Assembly: GCF_007748095.1 (NCBI RefSeq)
Contig: NZ_CP036287.1
Span: forward strand, 1,302,001-1,366,000
DNA length: 64,000 nucleotides
Direction of reading: 5' to 3'
Origin: Engelhardtia mirabilis
Lineage (GTDB): Bacteria > Planctomycetota > UBA1135 > GCA-002686595
The translations under genes and the position numbers were made by a program. Of this stretch, positions 19,434-27,703 are shown piece after piece. Position 1 is the first letter of the stretch, and the number at the start of each line of letters is the position of its first letter. The notes beneath the pieces are model-generated. The model was not told the origin of the DNA and searched no databases. It saw only the letters and a program-made list of their open reading frames with translations.

Positions 19434-21518
19434 ATGGTCGATCCGCAGCTCCAAGCCACGCTCGACGGGCTCAACCCGCAGCAGCGCGAAGCGGTCGGCA
19501 CGGTGGTCGGACCGTTGCTGGTGCTGGCCGGCGCCGGGTCGGGCAAGACGCGCGTGATCACCGTGCGCGCGTCGTACCTGCTCTCCCAGGGGGTCGACCC
19601 GACCTCGATCCTGTTGGTGACCTTCACCAACAAGGCCGCCGAGGAGATGCGCGAGCGCCTGCAGGTCATGGTCGGCGAGCACCGCGCCGAGGCGCTCACG
19701 ATCGGCACCTTCCACTCCTTCTGTCTGGCCGTCCTGCGCGAGCACGGCGAACGCATCGGCCTGCCGCCGCGCTTCACCCTGTGCGACGCCGCGGACCAGC
19801 TCTCGGGCGTCAAGCAGGTGCTGCGCGAGCTGCGCGTGGCCGAGACGGCGATGCAGCCGCGCACTCTCCAGGGGCGCATCTCGCTGCTCAAGAACCTCCT
19901 GATTCCCCCCGCGCGGGCACTTTCGAGCGTGCGCGACGACGAGGAGGAGCTCGTGGCCCGCGCCTACGCCGCCTACGAGGAGTGGCTGCGCCGCTCGCGG
20001 GTGCTGGACTTCGACGACCTCTTGGTCAAGACGGTCGAGCTGATGCGCGACCACGACGACATGCGCTCGCTCCTGCGCGACCGCTATCAGTACGTGATGG
20101 TGGACGAGTACCAGGACACCAACGAGGCCCAGTACGAGATGCTGCGGCTGTTGGCGGGGCCCGACGGGAACATCTGCGCGGTGGGCGACGACGACCAGGC
20201 CATCTACGGCTGGCGCGGCGCCGACGTGCGCAAGATCCTGGGCTTCGAGCAGGACTTCCGCGGCGCGACTCTGGTCAAGCTGGAGACCAACTACCGCTCC
20301 ACGCCCCAGGTGCTCGAGGCGGCCAACAAGGTCATTCGCAACAACACCACCCGCCACGAGAAGACCCTGCGCGCGCACCTGCCCGACGGCCTGCCCGTCG
20401 AGGGCTTCGCGGCCGAGGACGACGTGGGGGAGGCGGACCACATCTGCCTGCAGATCGAGACCGAGGTGCGCGAGCGGCGGTCCCTTTACTCGGACTTCGC
20501 GGTGCTGTTCCGCACGGCCATCCAGCCGCGGGCGATCGAGGCCCAGCTCCGCGCGCGGGCGATCCCCTACGTGCTGATCGGCGGCATGAGCTTCTTCGAT
20601 CGCAAGGAGGTCAAGGACGTCCTGGCCTACATGCGCGCGGCGCTCAACCCCGACGACGAGGCGGCACTGCTGCGGATCCTCAACCGACCGCCGCGGGGCA
20701 TCGGCAAGAAGTCGATCGACCGCACGCTCGAGTTCGCGACGGCGAACGGCATCACCGTCGGCGCCGCCTTCGACCGCGCCGACGAGATCGAGGGCCTGCC
20801 GAAGGCCGCCGTGCGCGCCGCCCAGGCCCTGCGCGCCAACCTGGCCGAGTGGGTCGAGCCGGAGCCCGAGGACAACTTGCCCTCGCGCATCGAGACTCTG
20901 TTGGAGCTGGTCGGCTACCGCTCCGAGGTCGAGCGCACCTATCCCGACGAGTTGACCCAGACCCAGCGTTGGTCGGCGGTGGACGAGCTGGTCCGCTACG
21001 CCCGCGCCCACGTCAAACGGCGCAAGAAGCCCTCGCTGGGGCGTTTCCTGACCGAGCTCGCCCTCGACAACGGCGAGTCGAGCAAGGACAAGCACGAGGG
21101 CCGCGACGTGGTCAAGCTGATGACCCTGCACTCGGCCAAGGGCCTCGAGTTCCGCACGGTTTACCTCGTCGGTCTCGAGGAGGGCATCCTGCCCCACGGA
21201 CGCTCGGTGGCCGAGGACCGCGTGGAGGAGGAGCGGCGCCTGGCCTACGTGGGCATCACCCGCGCGCGCGAACGCCTGGTGCTGTCCTACTGCACCAAGC
21301 GCGCCCGCGCCGGCGGCTACGTGGAGTGCCACCCCTCGCGCTTCCTGTTCGAGATCAAGCAAACGCCGCCGCCGGCCAGCTGGCGCGCCGCGGACGATTC
21401 GCGTCCGGCCGTCTCCGCGGGACGCGGTGGCAAGGGACGTGGTGGCAAGGGACGCGGTGGCAAGGGACGTGGCGCGGGCGGGGGCAAGGGACGCGCCGCG
21501 GGCTCGCGCCGCGCCTGA
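19434..21518 (+). CDS. uvrD: UvrD/PcrA-type ATP-dependent 3'-5' DNA helicase
   Basis: 694 residues of superfamily 1A. The motifs appear in order: Q-motif LNPQQREAV (14-22), Walker A AGAGSGKT (32-39), TFTNKAAEEM, DEYQDTN (near 223, Walker B), GDDDQAIYGWRGAD (motif III), YRSTPQVLEAAN, TLHSAKGLEF (motif V) and YVGITRARERL (motif VI). The enzyme unwinds DNA in nucleotide-excision and mismatch repair and clears replication blocks. The last ~32 residues are a Gly/Lys/Arg-rich tail encoded by a 15-bp tandem repeat, unlike the standard UvrD/PcrA tail and perhaps for nucleic-acid contact. The ATG at 19434 fits the family N-terminus. It could equally be named pcrA or rep. Confidence 0.93.
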   Translation: MVDPQLQATLDGLNPQQREAVGTVVGPLLVLAGAGSGKTRVITVRASYLLSQGVDPTSILLVTFTNKAAEEMRERLQVMVGEHRAEALTIGTFHSFCLAVLREHGERIGLPPRFTLCDAADQLSGVKQVLRELRVAETAMQPRTLQGRISLLKNLLIPPARALSSVRDDEEELVARAYAAYEEWLRRSRVLDFDDLLVKTVELMRDHDDMRSLLRDRYQYVMVDEYQDTNEAQYEMLRLLAGPDGNICAVGDDDQAIYGWRGADVRKILGFEQDFRGATLVKLETNYRSTPQVLEAANKVIRNNTTRHEKTLRAHLPDGLPVEGFAAEDDVGEADHICLQIETEVRERRSLYSDFAVLFRTAIQPRAIEAQLRARAIPYVLIGGMSFFDRKEVKDVLAYMRAALNPDDEAALLRILNRPPRGIGKKSIDRTLEFATANGITVGAAFDRADEIEGLPKAAVRAAQALRANLAEWVEPEPEDNLPSRIETLLELVGYRSEVERTYPDELTQTQRWSAVDELVRYARAHVKRRKKPSLGRFLTELALDNGESSKDKHEGRDVVKLMTLHSAKGLEFRTVYLVGLEEGILPHGRSVAEDRVEEERRLAYVGITRARERLVLSYCTKRARAGGYVECHPSRFLFEIKQTPPPASWRAADDSRPAVSAGRGGKGRGGKGRGGKGRGAGGGKGRAAGSRRA
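21420..21486 (+). repeat. 15-bp tandem repeat within the helicase tail
   Basis: The unit GGACG[C/T]GGTGGCAAG occurs about three times, followed by decayed copies. It encodes the repeated pentapeptide GRGGK at the C-terminus of the helicase. Such a repeat can change length by slippage without a frameshift. Confidence 0.75.
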
Positions 21519-21636
21519 GCCGCGCTCGACAGGACCGTACGCCGGACCCGAATCGGGAGGTCGACCAGGCGCGGGTGGCGGGGTCGGGGCAGACGGGGCT
21601 AGCATCCAAGCCCCCGTCCCCCGCGAGCCCCACCCG

Positions 21637-22440
21637 ATGCCTGACGCCCAGCCCCCCGTCGTCCTCAGTATCACCGGTTCCGACTCCTCCGGCGGCGCGG
21701 GCCTGCAGGCGGACCTGAAGACCTACGAGCGCCACGGGGTCTTCGGAACCACGGCCGTCAGCCTCCTGACCGCCCAGAACACCGTCGGCGTCAGGCGCGT
21801 GGAGTTCGTCGATCCGCAGTTCATCGTCGAGCAGGCGCGGGCCGTGCTCGAGGACTTCCCCGTCGCCGCGATCAAGACCGGATCCCTGGGCGCTGGTGCC
21901 GCGATCCGAGCGGTGGCCGACCTGCTCGACGAACTCGACCTGCCCGTCGTCACCGATCCGGTCCTGGTCAGCAAGCACGGCGACTCCCTGGGCGACGACG
22001 AGGCGGTGGCCGCCTTCGCCGAGCGCCTGGCGCCGCGCGCGACGCTGATCACGCCCAACCGGCACGAGGCCGGTCGCCTGGTGGGCCGCACCCTCGAGTC
22101 GATCGACGACTTCCAGGCCGCGGCCCAGGAACTGCGCGCTCGCGGCACCCGCTGGGTGCTGGTGACCGGGGCCGATCGACCCGGAGACGGCGACGCCGTG
22201 GACGTTCTGGTGGGCCCGGACGGCGAGCGGACCTTCGTCCATCGGCGGGTCGATCGGCCGAATGTCCACGGCACGGGCTGCGCCCTCAGCGCCGCGGTCG
22301 CGGCGCGCCTGGCCGTCGGCGAGTCGGTGCCCGTGGCCGTGGAGAAGGCGATCAAGTATGTGGTCGCGGCCATCGAGGCGGGCCCGGACATCGGCAGTGG
22401 CGTGCGGCCCCTGGGTTTCGGGGTCGATCCGGTCCCCTGA
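21637..22440 (+). CDS. thiD: Hydroxymethylpyrimidine/phosphomethylpyrimidine kinase
   Basis: 267 residues, the normal ThiD length. It phosphorylates HMP and HMP-P to HMP-PP for thiamine synthesis, and belongs to the ribokinase family. Seen are the substrate-binding N-terminus ITGSDSSGGAGLQADLKT, the segment AIKTGSLG, DPVLVSKHGDSL, and the C-terminal anion-hole motif HGTGCALSAAVAA with the catalytic Cys/Gly cluster. The ATG at 21637 precedes the conserved PPVVLSITGSD strand. It lies 118 bp after the helicase gene on the same strand. No other thiamine gene is in the window, so this may be a salvage enzyme. Confidence 0.94.
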   Translation: MPDAQPPVVLSITGSDSSGGAGLQADLKTYERHGVFGTTAVSLLTAQNTVGVRRVEFVDPQFIVEQARAVLEDFPVAAIKTGSLGAGAAIRAVADLLDELDLPVVTDPVLVSKHGDSLGDDEAVAAFAERLAPRATLITPNRHEAGRLVGRTLESIDDFQAAAQELRARGTRWVLVTGADRPGDGDAVDVLVGPDGERTFVHRRVDRPNVHGTGCALSAAVAARLAVGESVPVAVEKAIKYVVAAIEAGPDIGSGVRPLGFGVDPVP

Positions 22441-22624
22441 GCGCGGCGCGCCGTTCCAGCCGCACGTGTCGCGAGCTCCTCGACCCATCCGATCGGCGCT
22501 GCGCCGGCGGTGGCTACCCCCGGCCTGCCTGCGATCGATCGAGCAGGCGGATCCGAGGCGGCCCAGCCCGTAGAATGCCGGCCGCCCCGCCTTCGGCTCC
22601 CCCGACCCCGATCAGCAAAGCCCC

Positions 22625-23404
22625 GTGAAACGAGAGATCGAGTTCCTGCCCCTCAAGACCTTCGTCTTCGACGACGCTGCCGACGCGGCCGAGTCGGCTG
22701 CGCGGGAGATGGCCAACTGGGTCCGCACCCGCCGCTACCAGCGCGCGGACGCGGTGCTCGGTTTCTCGGCCGCCGACTCCCTGGGGATGCTGTACCAGAA
22801 GATCGTCGAGATGTCGGTGGACGAGACCAAGGGCGGTTTGGCGGTCTCCGGCGTGCGCACGATCGTGCACGAGGAGCTGATGGGATTCGCGCCCGGCTCA
22901 CCGGGTTCGATCGGGCGCTGGCTGGACGAGCGCCTCTTCGGTCGATGGCCGGCCCAGGCCAAGCACCGCTTCCAACTGGACGGCTCGCTCGAGGGCGAGG
23001 CACTCGAGGCCCACTGCGCGGCCTGCGAGGAGTGGCTCAAGAACGAGGGTCCGGTCGACGTGATGCTGGTGCCACTGCGCTCCGACGGGAGCCTCGGTCT
23101 GAATGCGCCCGGCACGCCGCTCAACGCGCGCACGCGAGTGGTCGATCTGTCCGACGCCCTGCGCGCCGACGTCAGCTCGTCCCTGGGAGGTCTCGACGTG
23201 CCCGCGCGGGCCCTGACCCTCGGCCCGGCGTCGATCCGCGGCTCGAAGCGGGTGCGCGTCTACGCCTTCGGCGAGGACAAGGCCGAGCTCGTGGAGCAGG
23301 CCATGCTGCCCGACCCGGATCCGGCCCATCCGCTCTCGCTGATGGTCGGCCACAAGGACTTCGAGCTGTTGCTCGACCCGGCCGCCGCCAGCGCGCTCGA
23401 GTAG
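22625..23404 (+). CDS. NagB-like (glucosamine-6-phosphate deaminase fold) protein with altered active site
   Basis: 259 residues, close to the ~266 of NagB. The fold marks of the deaminase/6-phosphogluconolactonase family are visible: VLGFSAADSLGMLY near 44, HEELMGF at 82-88, LRSDGSLGLNAPG at 151-163 followed by NARTRVVDL, and ALTLGPASI plus a C-terminal HPLSLMVGHKDF. In E. coli NagB the corresponding motif is DGHIAFNE. Here Asp154 is kept, but the catalytic His is Ser156, the Glu is Ala161, and the first acidic residue is replaced (HEEL for MDEY). Deamination by the standard mechanism is therefore doubtful. A sugar-phosphate-binding role or another isomerase/lactonase activity is possible. 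Confidence 0.8.
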   Translation: MKREIEFLPLKTFVFDDAADAAESAAREMANWVRTRRYQRADAVLGFSAADSLGMLYQKIVEMSVDETKGGLAVSGVRTIVHEELMGFAPGSPGSIGRWLDERLFGRWPAQAKHRFQLDGSLEGEALEAHCAACEEWLKNEGPVDVMLVPLRSDGSLGLNAPGTPLNARTRVVDLSDALRADVSSSLGGLDVPARALTLGPASIRGSKRVRVYAFGEDKAELVEQAMLPDPDPAHPLSLMVGHKDFELLLDPAAASALE

Positions 23405-23460
23405 GCGCTGCAGATCAGCGACGTGCAGCTCGGCGACGCTGCTGCCGCGAGCTCGCGCCG

Positions 23461-24285
23461 CTACAGGTACAACTCGACCGGCAACTGCGCGCGCAGTTGT
23501 TCGGCGAGGGCCTCGACCCAGCCCCGCTCGGGGGCCGTGATCGTGCCTGCCCCCGCGCCGGCCACGGGCCGGTCGGGTGCGACCATCTGCACCCCGGCCA
23601 GGGGCACGCGCGAGATGACGAGGTTGCGGACGAAGGCCACGTAGGCCTCGCGCTCGGCCTCGTCCAGGCTCGGCGCGCCGCCGCGCTCGAAGACGCAGGT
23701 CTGCAGCCAGGTCGGCATGGTCTCCGCGGCGACCTTCAGGTAGTTGCGCACGTGGCGCAGGATCAGGTCGCTGTCGCAGATCGAGCGCTGACCCTCGCGG
23801 GTGGCGCTGTCGAGCTTGAGCCAAGTGTGGCCGCCGAACTCGGCCAGTCGGGCCAGCCCGATTCGCACGCGTCGATCGCTGCACTTCGAGCCGTTGGTCA
23901 ACAGCACCGGGCGCACCGCGCCCTGCAGTCCGCGGGCCGCGAGCACGTCGGTGACGACCTCGACCGCGTCGGGGAACTGGAAGCTCTGGGTCGGCTCGCC
24001 GTTGCCCGAGAAGTGCACCCCGGCCAACTCTTCCAGGGTCGCCGGGCCGCCGTCGAGCTGGGTCACGCGGTTCAGGGCGGCGTCGAACTCGGCGCGCAGG
24101 CGCTCGAGGTCGATCTCGGGACCCTCACCCTTGCTCAGTCCTTCGACGTCGCAATAGGTGCAGGCCCAGTTGCAACGGGCTTGGCTCAGATCGATGCCGA
24201 GCACCACGCCACCGGCGCGGCGCGACGGGGCGGCGTAGACGTAGAGCGGCTCGGAGCCGCCGTCGCTGGCGAGGGGGAGTCGCAC
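23461..24285 (-). CDS. Radical SAM protein (COG0731-like)
   Basis: 274 residues from a GTG at 24285. The SAM/4Fe-4S motif is CNWACTYC (Cys38, Cys42, Cys45; CX3CX2C), followed by a glycine-rich HFSGNGEPTQSF segment. The pattern PSRR...LGIDL before the cluster and the GNGEPT motif are typical of the COG0731 wyosine-related Fe-S oxidoreductase group; the precise reaction is unknown. There is no in-frame ATG nearby. Upstream codons overlap the preceding gene, so the GTG, 12 bp after its stop, is the best start. It is convergent with the NagB-like gene (56-bp gap) and probably co-transcribed with the small membrane protein upstream. Confidence 0.85.
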   Translation of the reverse strand: MRLPLASDGGSEPLYVYAAPSRRAGGVVLGIDLSQARCNWACTYCDVEGLSKGEGPEIDLERLRAEFDAALNRVTQLDGGPATLEELAGVHFSGNGEPTQSFQFPDAVEVVTDVLAARGLQGAVRPVLLTNGSKCSDRRVRIGLARLAEFGGHTWLKLDSATREGQRSICDSDLILRHVRNYLKVAAETMPTWLQTCVFERGGAPSLDEAEREAYVAFVRNLVISRVPLAGVQMVAPDRPVAGAGAGTITAPERGWVEALAEQLRAQLPVELYL

Positions 24286-24296
24286 GGGCTGGCCGA

Positions 24297-24845
24297 TCAG
24301 ACCTTGATGTTCTTCCAGGCGATCAACGTGCGACCGCGCAGGAAGGCCACGCCCGTGTTGCCCTTGACCAACAGGTCGTCCTGGACACCGCGGCCGGGAT
24401 AGCGGAACTCGCCGTTCTCGCCGTTGTCGAACTCGAGTTGGAAGTAGTAGGTCGTGCGGCCGCCGGCCCAACTCGCAGTGGTCTCGCTGCGGCGGTCGGC
24501 GACCAGCGCCGCGCGGCGCTCGAGGCCGTGGGCCAGGACCTCCGAGCGCTGTTTGCCGCCCGCGAGGAACGCCCGGGCCGCGAACACCGCGGCGGCGATC
24601 GCGATGGCGCCGAAGACGACCTGGCCGGCGAGGCCCTCGCGGGTCACCGCGAGCGCGCCGACGAGGGCGGCCACGACGGCCAGCATGGCTCCGCGCCTGG
24701 TGCTGCGCGCCGCGGCCTCGAGGTCCTCCTCGGTGGGCGGCACGTGCTCCAAGGCCTTGGGATAGTCCTTGTGCTCGTGAATCCGGGCCAGGCGCTTCAT
24801 GAGCGCCGTTTGCTTGCGGTTCTGGGTGGCGGTCTGCTCGGACAT
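24297..24845 (-). CDS. Small integral membrane protein of unknown function
   Basis: 182 residues. A charged N-terminal region (~1-50, MSEQTATQNRKQTALMKRL) is followed by two adjacent hydrophobic segments at about 52-68 and 74-92, giving a hairpin in the membrane. The C-terminal ~90-residue domain is beta-rich (TTYYFQLEFDNGENGEFRY, VAFLRGRTLIAWKNIKV) and resembles the cytoplasmic part of other small DUF membrane proteins. I do not recognise the family. It is followed after 11 bp by the radical SAM gene. Confidence 0.8.
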   Translation of the reverse strand: MSEQTATQNRKQTALMKRLARIHEHKDYPKALEHVPPTEEDLEAAARSTRRGAMLAVVAALVGALAVTREGLAGQVVFGAIAIAAAVFAARAFLAGGKQRSEVLAHGLERRAALVADRRSETTASWAGGRTTYYFQLEFDNGENGEFRYPGRGVQDDLLVKGNTGVAFLRGRTLIAWKNIKV

Positions 24846-25226
24846 GGGCGTCGGTGGGGGGCGGCGTCGCGCCGTGCGCAGGGGCCCAGGCGGGGCGGGG
24901 GGCGGGGAGCGTTGGAGAAGAGGCGCAACAGTCTACCCCGCTTGATGGGCGGGGGTCGTGGCCCTCCGGGCCCTCCTGCGGGCGGAACGAGTCCATTCCG
25001 TTCGCCGCCAGGTTCCGGCCTCGTTTCGACCATCGATCGGGCCAGGCCGTGTCGTAGAGTCTTCGCCCCCCTCGTCCGGCGCCGGTCCCCCGGCTCGCCT
25101 CCGGGGAGGCGGACCCCGGCCGGGTCCCTCGAATCGACCGCACGCGGACAGGCGATCCTGCCCGCACTCACGACATCCGCTCCAGCGTCCCGTGCTCGAG
25201 CCCCCGACACTCCAGGCAGTCCCGCG
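24846..25226. other. Divergent intergenic region, no gene seen
   Basis: These 381 bp separate the minus-strand membrane protein from the plus-strand lipoprotein and should hold both promoters. The first ~60 bp are very G-rich on the plus strand (gggcggggcggggggcgggg near 24891), and a GCCCTCCGGGCCC hairpin lies near 24961. Open frames here are GC-driven and show no family features. Confidence 0.5.
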
Positions 25227-26015
25227 ATGATCCTCGACGCCAACCGCTCCCTGACCGCCGCCGCCGGCGCCGCCGGCCTGGCCCTCCTCTCCGGCTGCTC
25301 GGCCATGGGCGTTGCCCGCGATCCGGTTACCCCCCAGCGCCCCACCTTCAGCAACGACACTCGGACCACCGGTTTCGGCTCCTTCGAGATCGAGGCCGGC
25401 GCCGAGCTCGACCCCAGCGACCGTTACGGGCTCGAGACCCGCGTGTCGATCGGTCTCTCCGAGAGTTCCGAGTTCTTCGTGGGCTGGCTGCCCTACCAGA
25501 ACATCGATGCGCGCGGCGTCGATGTCGAGGGCCCGGGCGACGTCCGCCTCGGCTGGAAGCAGCGCCTGATGGACGAGACCGAGGAGCTGCCGGCCACGGC
25601 CATCCAGCTCAGCACCAGCCTGCCGGCGGGTGAGGAAGAGCCCTTCATCAGCTCGGGCTTCGTCGACTTCTACGGCGCCATCATCGCCGATCGCACCTTC
25701 GGGCGCCTGGGCCTGACGGGCTTCTACCAGCTCGGCATCCTCGGCACCGCGGTCCCCGGCGACAACGACACCGAGCACACCTTCTCGCTCGGCGGCACCT
25801 GGGCCTACGACGACCTGTGGAACCTGGGCCTCGAGACCGCGGTCATCTACGAGCCCGAGATCGGCGAGAACCCGTTCCTCGGCACGGCCTACGCGCAGTA
25901 CAAGCTCAGCGAGTTCGTGGTCGTCGACGGCGGCGTCCGCCTCGGCCTCAACGCGGACGCGGACGACTTCATCCTCTTCGTCGGCATGACGACGAACCTC
26001 GGCCGCTACTTCTAG
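25227..26015 (+). CDS. Outer-membrane-type lipoprotein, beta-barrel-like (transporter-like family)
   Basis: 262 residues from the ATG at 25227. A signal peptide ends in the lipobox LLSGC, with Cys24 the likely lipidated residue. The mature part alternates polar and aromatic strands (GFGSFEIEAGAEL, RVSIGLSESSEFFVGWLPYQ, GDVRLGWKQRL) and ends LGRYF with a terminal Phe. This resembles MetA/phenol-degradation-type transporters with an outer-membrane barrel architecture, although a lipobox on a barrel is unusual. It is convergent with the SnoaL-like gene across a strong inverted repeat. Function is not established. Confidence 0.75.
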   Translation: MILDANRSLTAAAGAAGLALLSGCSAMGVARDPVTPQRPTFSNDTRTTGFGSFEIEAGAELDPSDRYGLETRVSIGLSESSEFFVGWLPYQNIDARGVDVEGPGDVRLGWKQRLMDETEELPATAIQLSTSLPAGEEEPFISSGFVDFYGAIIADRTFGRLGLTGFYQLGILGTAVPGDNDTEHTFSLGGTWAYDDLWNLGLETAVIYEPEIGENPFLGTAYAQYKLSEFVVVDGGVRLGLNADADDFILFVGMTTNLGRYF

Positions 26016-26044
26016 GCCGAGCGGAGCGGGTCCGGACGGCCCCT

Positions 26045-26101
26045 CGCAGCGCCCCTGCGTGACCGATGCCCCGAGGCGTCGAAGCACGCAGGGGCGCTGC
26101 G
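26045..26101. terminator. Perfect 17-bp inverted repeat between convergent genes
   Basis: CGCAGCGCCCCTGCGTG and CACGCAGGGGCGCTGCG are exactly complementary across a 23-nt loop. The repeat lies 29 bp after the lipoprotein stop and 10 bp before the stop of the opposing gene, so it probably ends transcription from both sides. No T run follows. Confidence 0.65.
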
Positions 26102-26111
26102 CGTTCGGCGT

Positions 26112-26756
26112 CTACTCGCCGCCGCCGGCTCCGCGATCGCCGGCTCCGTCGCTGCCCGCCTCGCCCTCGGCGGCGAGCCTCGCGGTGCGCTCGACCAGCT
26201 CGGGCGCCAACTCGTTGGGCACCGCGAAGCTCATCACGTAGTGCACGATCCGCCACTCACCGTCGATCCGAACCAACGCGCCGGAACCGCGCAGGTGGCC
26301 GTACTTGGCGCTGACCAGGTCCTCGTAGAAGGCGGCGCCGTCGCCGCCGATGGGGTCCACGTGGCGATTCTGCGCAGCGTAGGTCCAGCCGCGGCCGGCG
26401 TCGAAGTGGGGCTTGGCGTAGGCCTGAAACTCTTCGACCGTCCAGACCTCGGCGGCATCGGTGCCGACGAACAGCGCGCCGGGCGCCAGGTGCCCGAAGT
26501 AGCGCTCGAAGTCGGCGGCGGCGGCGGCGGCGTGGAAGTCGTCGAGGACCGCGCCGATGGCTGCCAGGTCCGCGGAGGCGCTGTCTCGGTCGTCGCCGCT
26601 CTCTTGCGCGGGCGGACCGGGAGGCGCCACGGGATCTCGCCCCTCGGCGGGGGCCTCGCGCCCGGAGAAGGCCGAGGCTGTCGAGATCACCGCCAACACG
26701 GCGGCCAGGAGAGTGACGACGAAGAGGACTGCGATGATCGGGGTTGGGCGGCTCAC
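26112..26756 (-). CDS. SnoaL-like/NTF2-fold protein with N-terminal membrane anchor
   Basis: 214 residues. Residues ~7-30 form a hydrophobic anchor or signal peptide (IIAVLFVVTLLAAVLAVIS). A Pro/Asp-rich linker follows to about 60. The SnoaL/DUF4440-like domain runs ~62-190: IGAVLDDFHAAAAAADFERY, LFVGTDAAEVWTVEEF, AKYGHLRGSGALVRIDGEW. These are the typical ligand-pocket helices and strands of a cone-shaped alpha+beta barrel. The C-terminus is a Gly/Glu-rich tail. Family members bind small molecules or are isomerases; the role here is unknown. It is divergent from the ABC transporter operon. Confidence 0.82.
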   Translation of the reverse strand: MSRPTPIIAVLFVVTLLAAVLAVISTASAFSGREAPAEGRDPVAPPGPPAQESGDDRDSASADLAAIGAVLDDFHAAAAAADFERYFGHLAPGALFVGTDAAEVWTVEEFQAYAKPHFDAGRGWTYAAQNRHVDPIGGDGAAFYEDLVSAKYGHLRGSGALVRIDGEWRIVHYVMSFAVPNELAPELVERTARLAAEGEAGSDGAGDRGAGGGE

Positions 26757-26992
26757 ACGGGCCAGGTCTATCCGTAGCGCTGGATTCGAGCAAGGGCGCG
26801 TGGTCGGACGCTGCGCGGTCGAGCTCGGCTGCGGTCTCCGGGCTCGACGCCTCGCGAGTGCCCCGGTCCGATTGGATCCTCGCGCCCCACGACCCGAGCC
26901 GTATCCTGCCCCCGCGCTTCTCCCTGACGGTTGAGCGCGGAGCTATCGCCCCTTCCCCGCGTCCAACCGGACGCCCGCCTCGACGATCATCC

Positions 26993-27703
26993 ATGGCCCT
27001 GCTCGAGCTGCGAGACCTGAAGAAGAGCTACCGCGCGCCCGACGGAACGGTGCAGGTCGTGCTCGACGTGCCGGAATTCACCCTGGGCGCGAGCGAGCAG
27101 GTCGCGATGGCCGGCAGCTCCGGGTCGGGCAAGACCACGCTGCTCAATGCGATCGCGGGGATCCTGACGCCGGACTCGGGCTCGATCCGCCTGGAGGGCA
27201 CGGACCTGGCTCAGCTCTCCGAGTCCCAGCGCGACGCCCTGCGCGCGGCGACCATCGGCTACGTGTTCCAGACCTTCAACCTGCTGCAGGGCTATACGGC
27301 GCTCGAGAACGTGACCCTCGGCATGGCCTTCGGCCCCGGGCCGGACCGCGCCTTCGCCAGCGAGCTGCTCGCCCGGCTCGGCCTCGGCGATCGCCTCGAC
27401 TACCGGCCCCGGCAGCTCTCGGTTGGCCAGCAGCAGCGCGTGGCCCTGGCGCGGGCCCTCGCCAACCGGCCGCGGCTGGTGCTGGCGGACGAGCCCACCG
27501 GCAACCTCGACCCGGTCCGCGCCCTGGAGGCCCTGGACATGCTGCGCGAGTTGTGCGGAGAGCACGGCGCGGCCCTGCTGCTGGTCAGCCACGACCGCTC
27601 GATCCTCGATCGCTTCGAGCGGGTGGTCGACCTGGCGCAGATCAACCGCGCGGCGGCTGGCGCGGTCGTGGCCGGCGCGACCGTCGGGGGGAACGCTTCG
27701 TGA
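26993..27703 (+). CDS. ABC transporter ATP-binding protein (LolD/MacB type)
   Basis: 236 residues from the ATG at 26993. Walker A is GSSGSGKTT (41-49), the Q-loop is near VFQTFNLLQ (91-99), the signature is SVGQQQR (143-149, in place of LSGGQ), Walker B is LVLADEP (162-168) and the switch His is 200. The arrangement is that of LolD/MacB/FtsE ATPases, which power FtsX-like permeases rather than classic importers. It overlaps the permease gene by 4 bp (GTGA). With the His-rich lipoprotein and the DUF3299 proteins it resembles zinc-responsive clusters (Pseudomonas PA4063-PA4066, Vibrio ZrgABCDE). The substrate is inferred, not shown. Confidence 0.93.
   Translation: MALLELRDLKKSYRAPDGTVQVVLDVPEFTLGASEQVAMAGSSGSGKTTLLNAIAGILTPDSGSIRLEGTDLAQLSESQRDALRAATIGYVFQTFNLLQGYTALENVTLGMAFGPGPDRAFASELLARLGLGDRLDYRPRQLSVGQQQRVALARALANRPRLVLADEPTGNLDPVRALEALDMLRELCGEHGAALLLVSHDRSILDRFERVVDLAQINRAAAGAVVAGATVGGNAS

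Noticed and set aside
18603..21674. 1023-residue minus-strand frame opposite the helicase
   Set aside because: It is antisense to all SF1 helicase motifs and is not protein-like.
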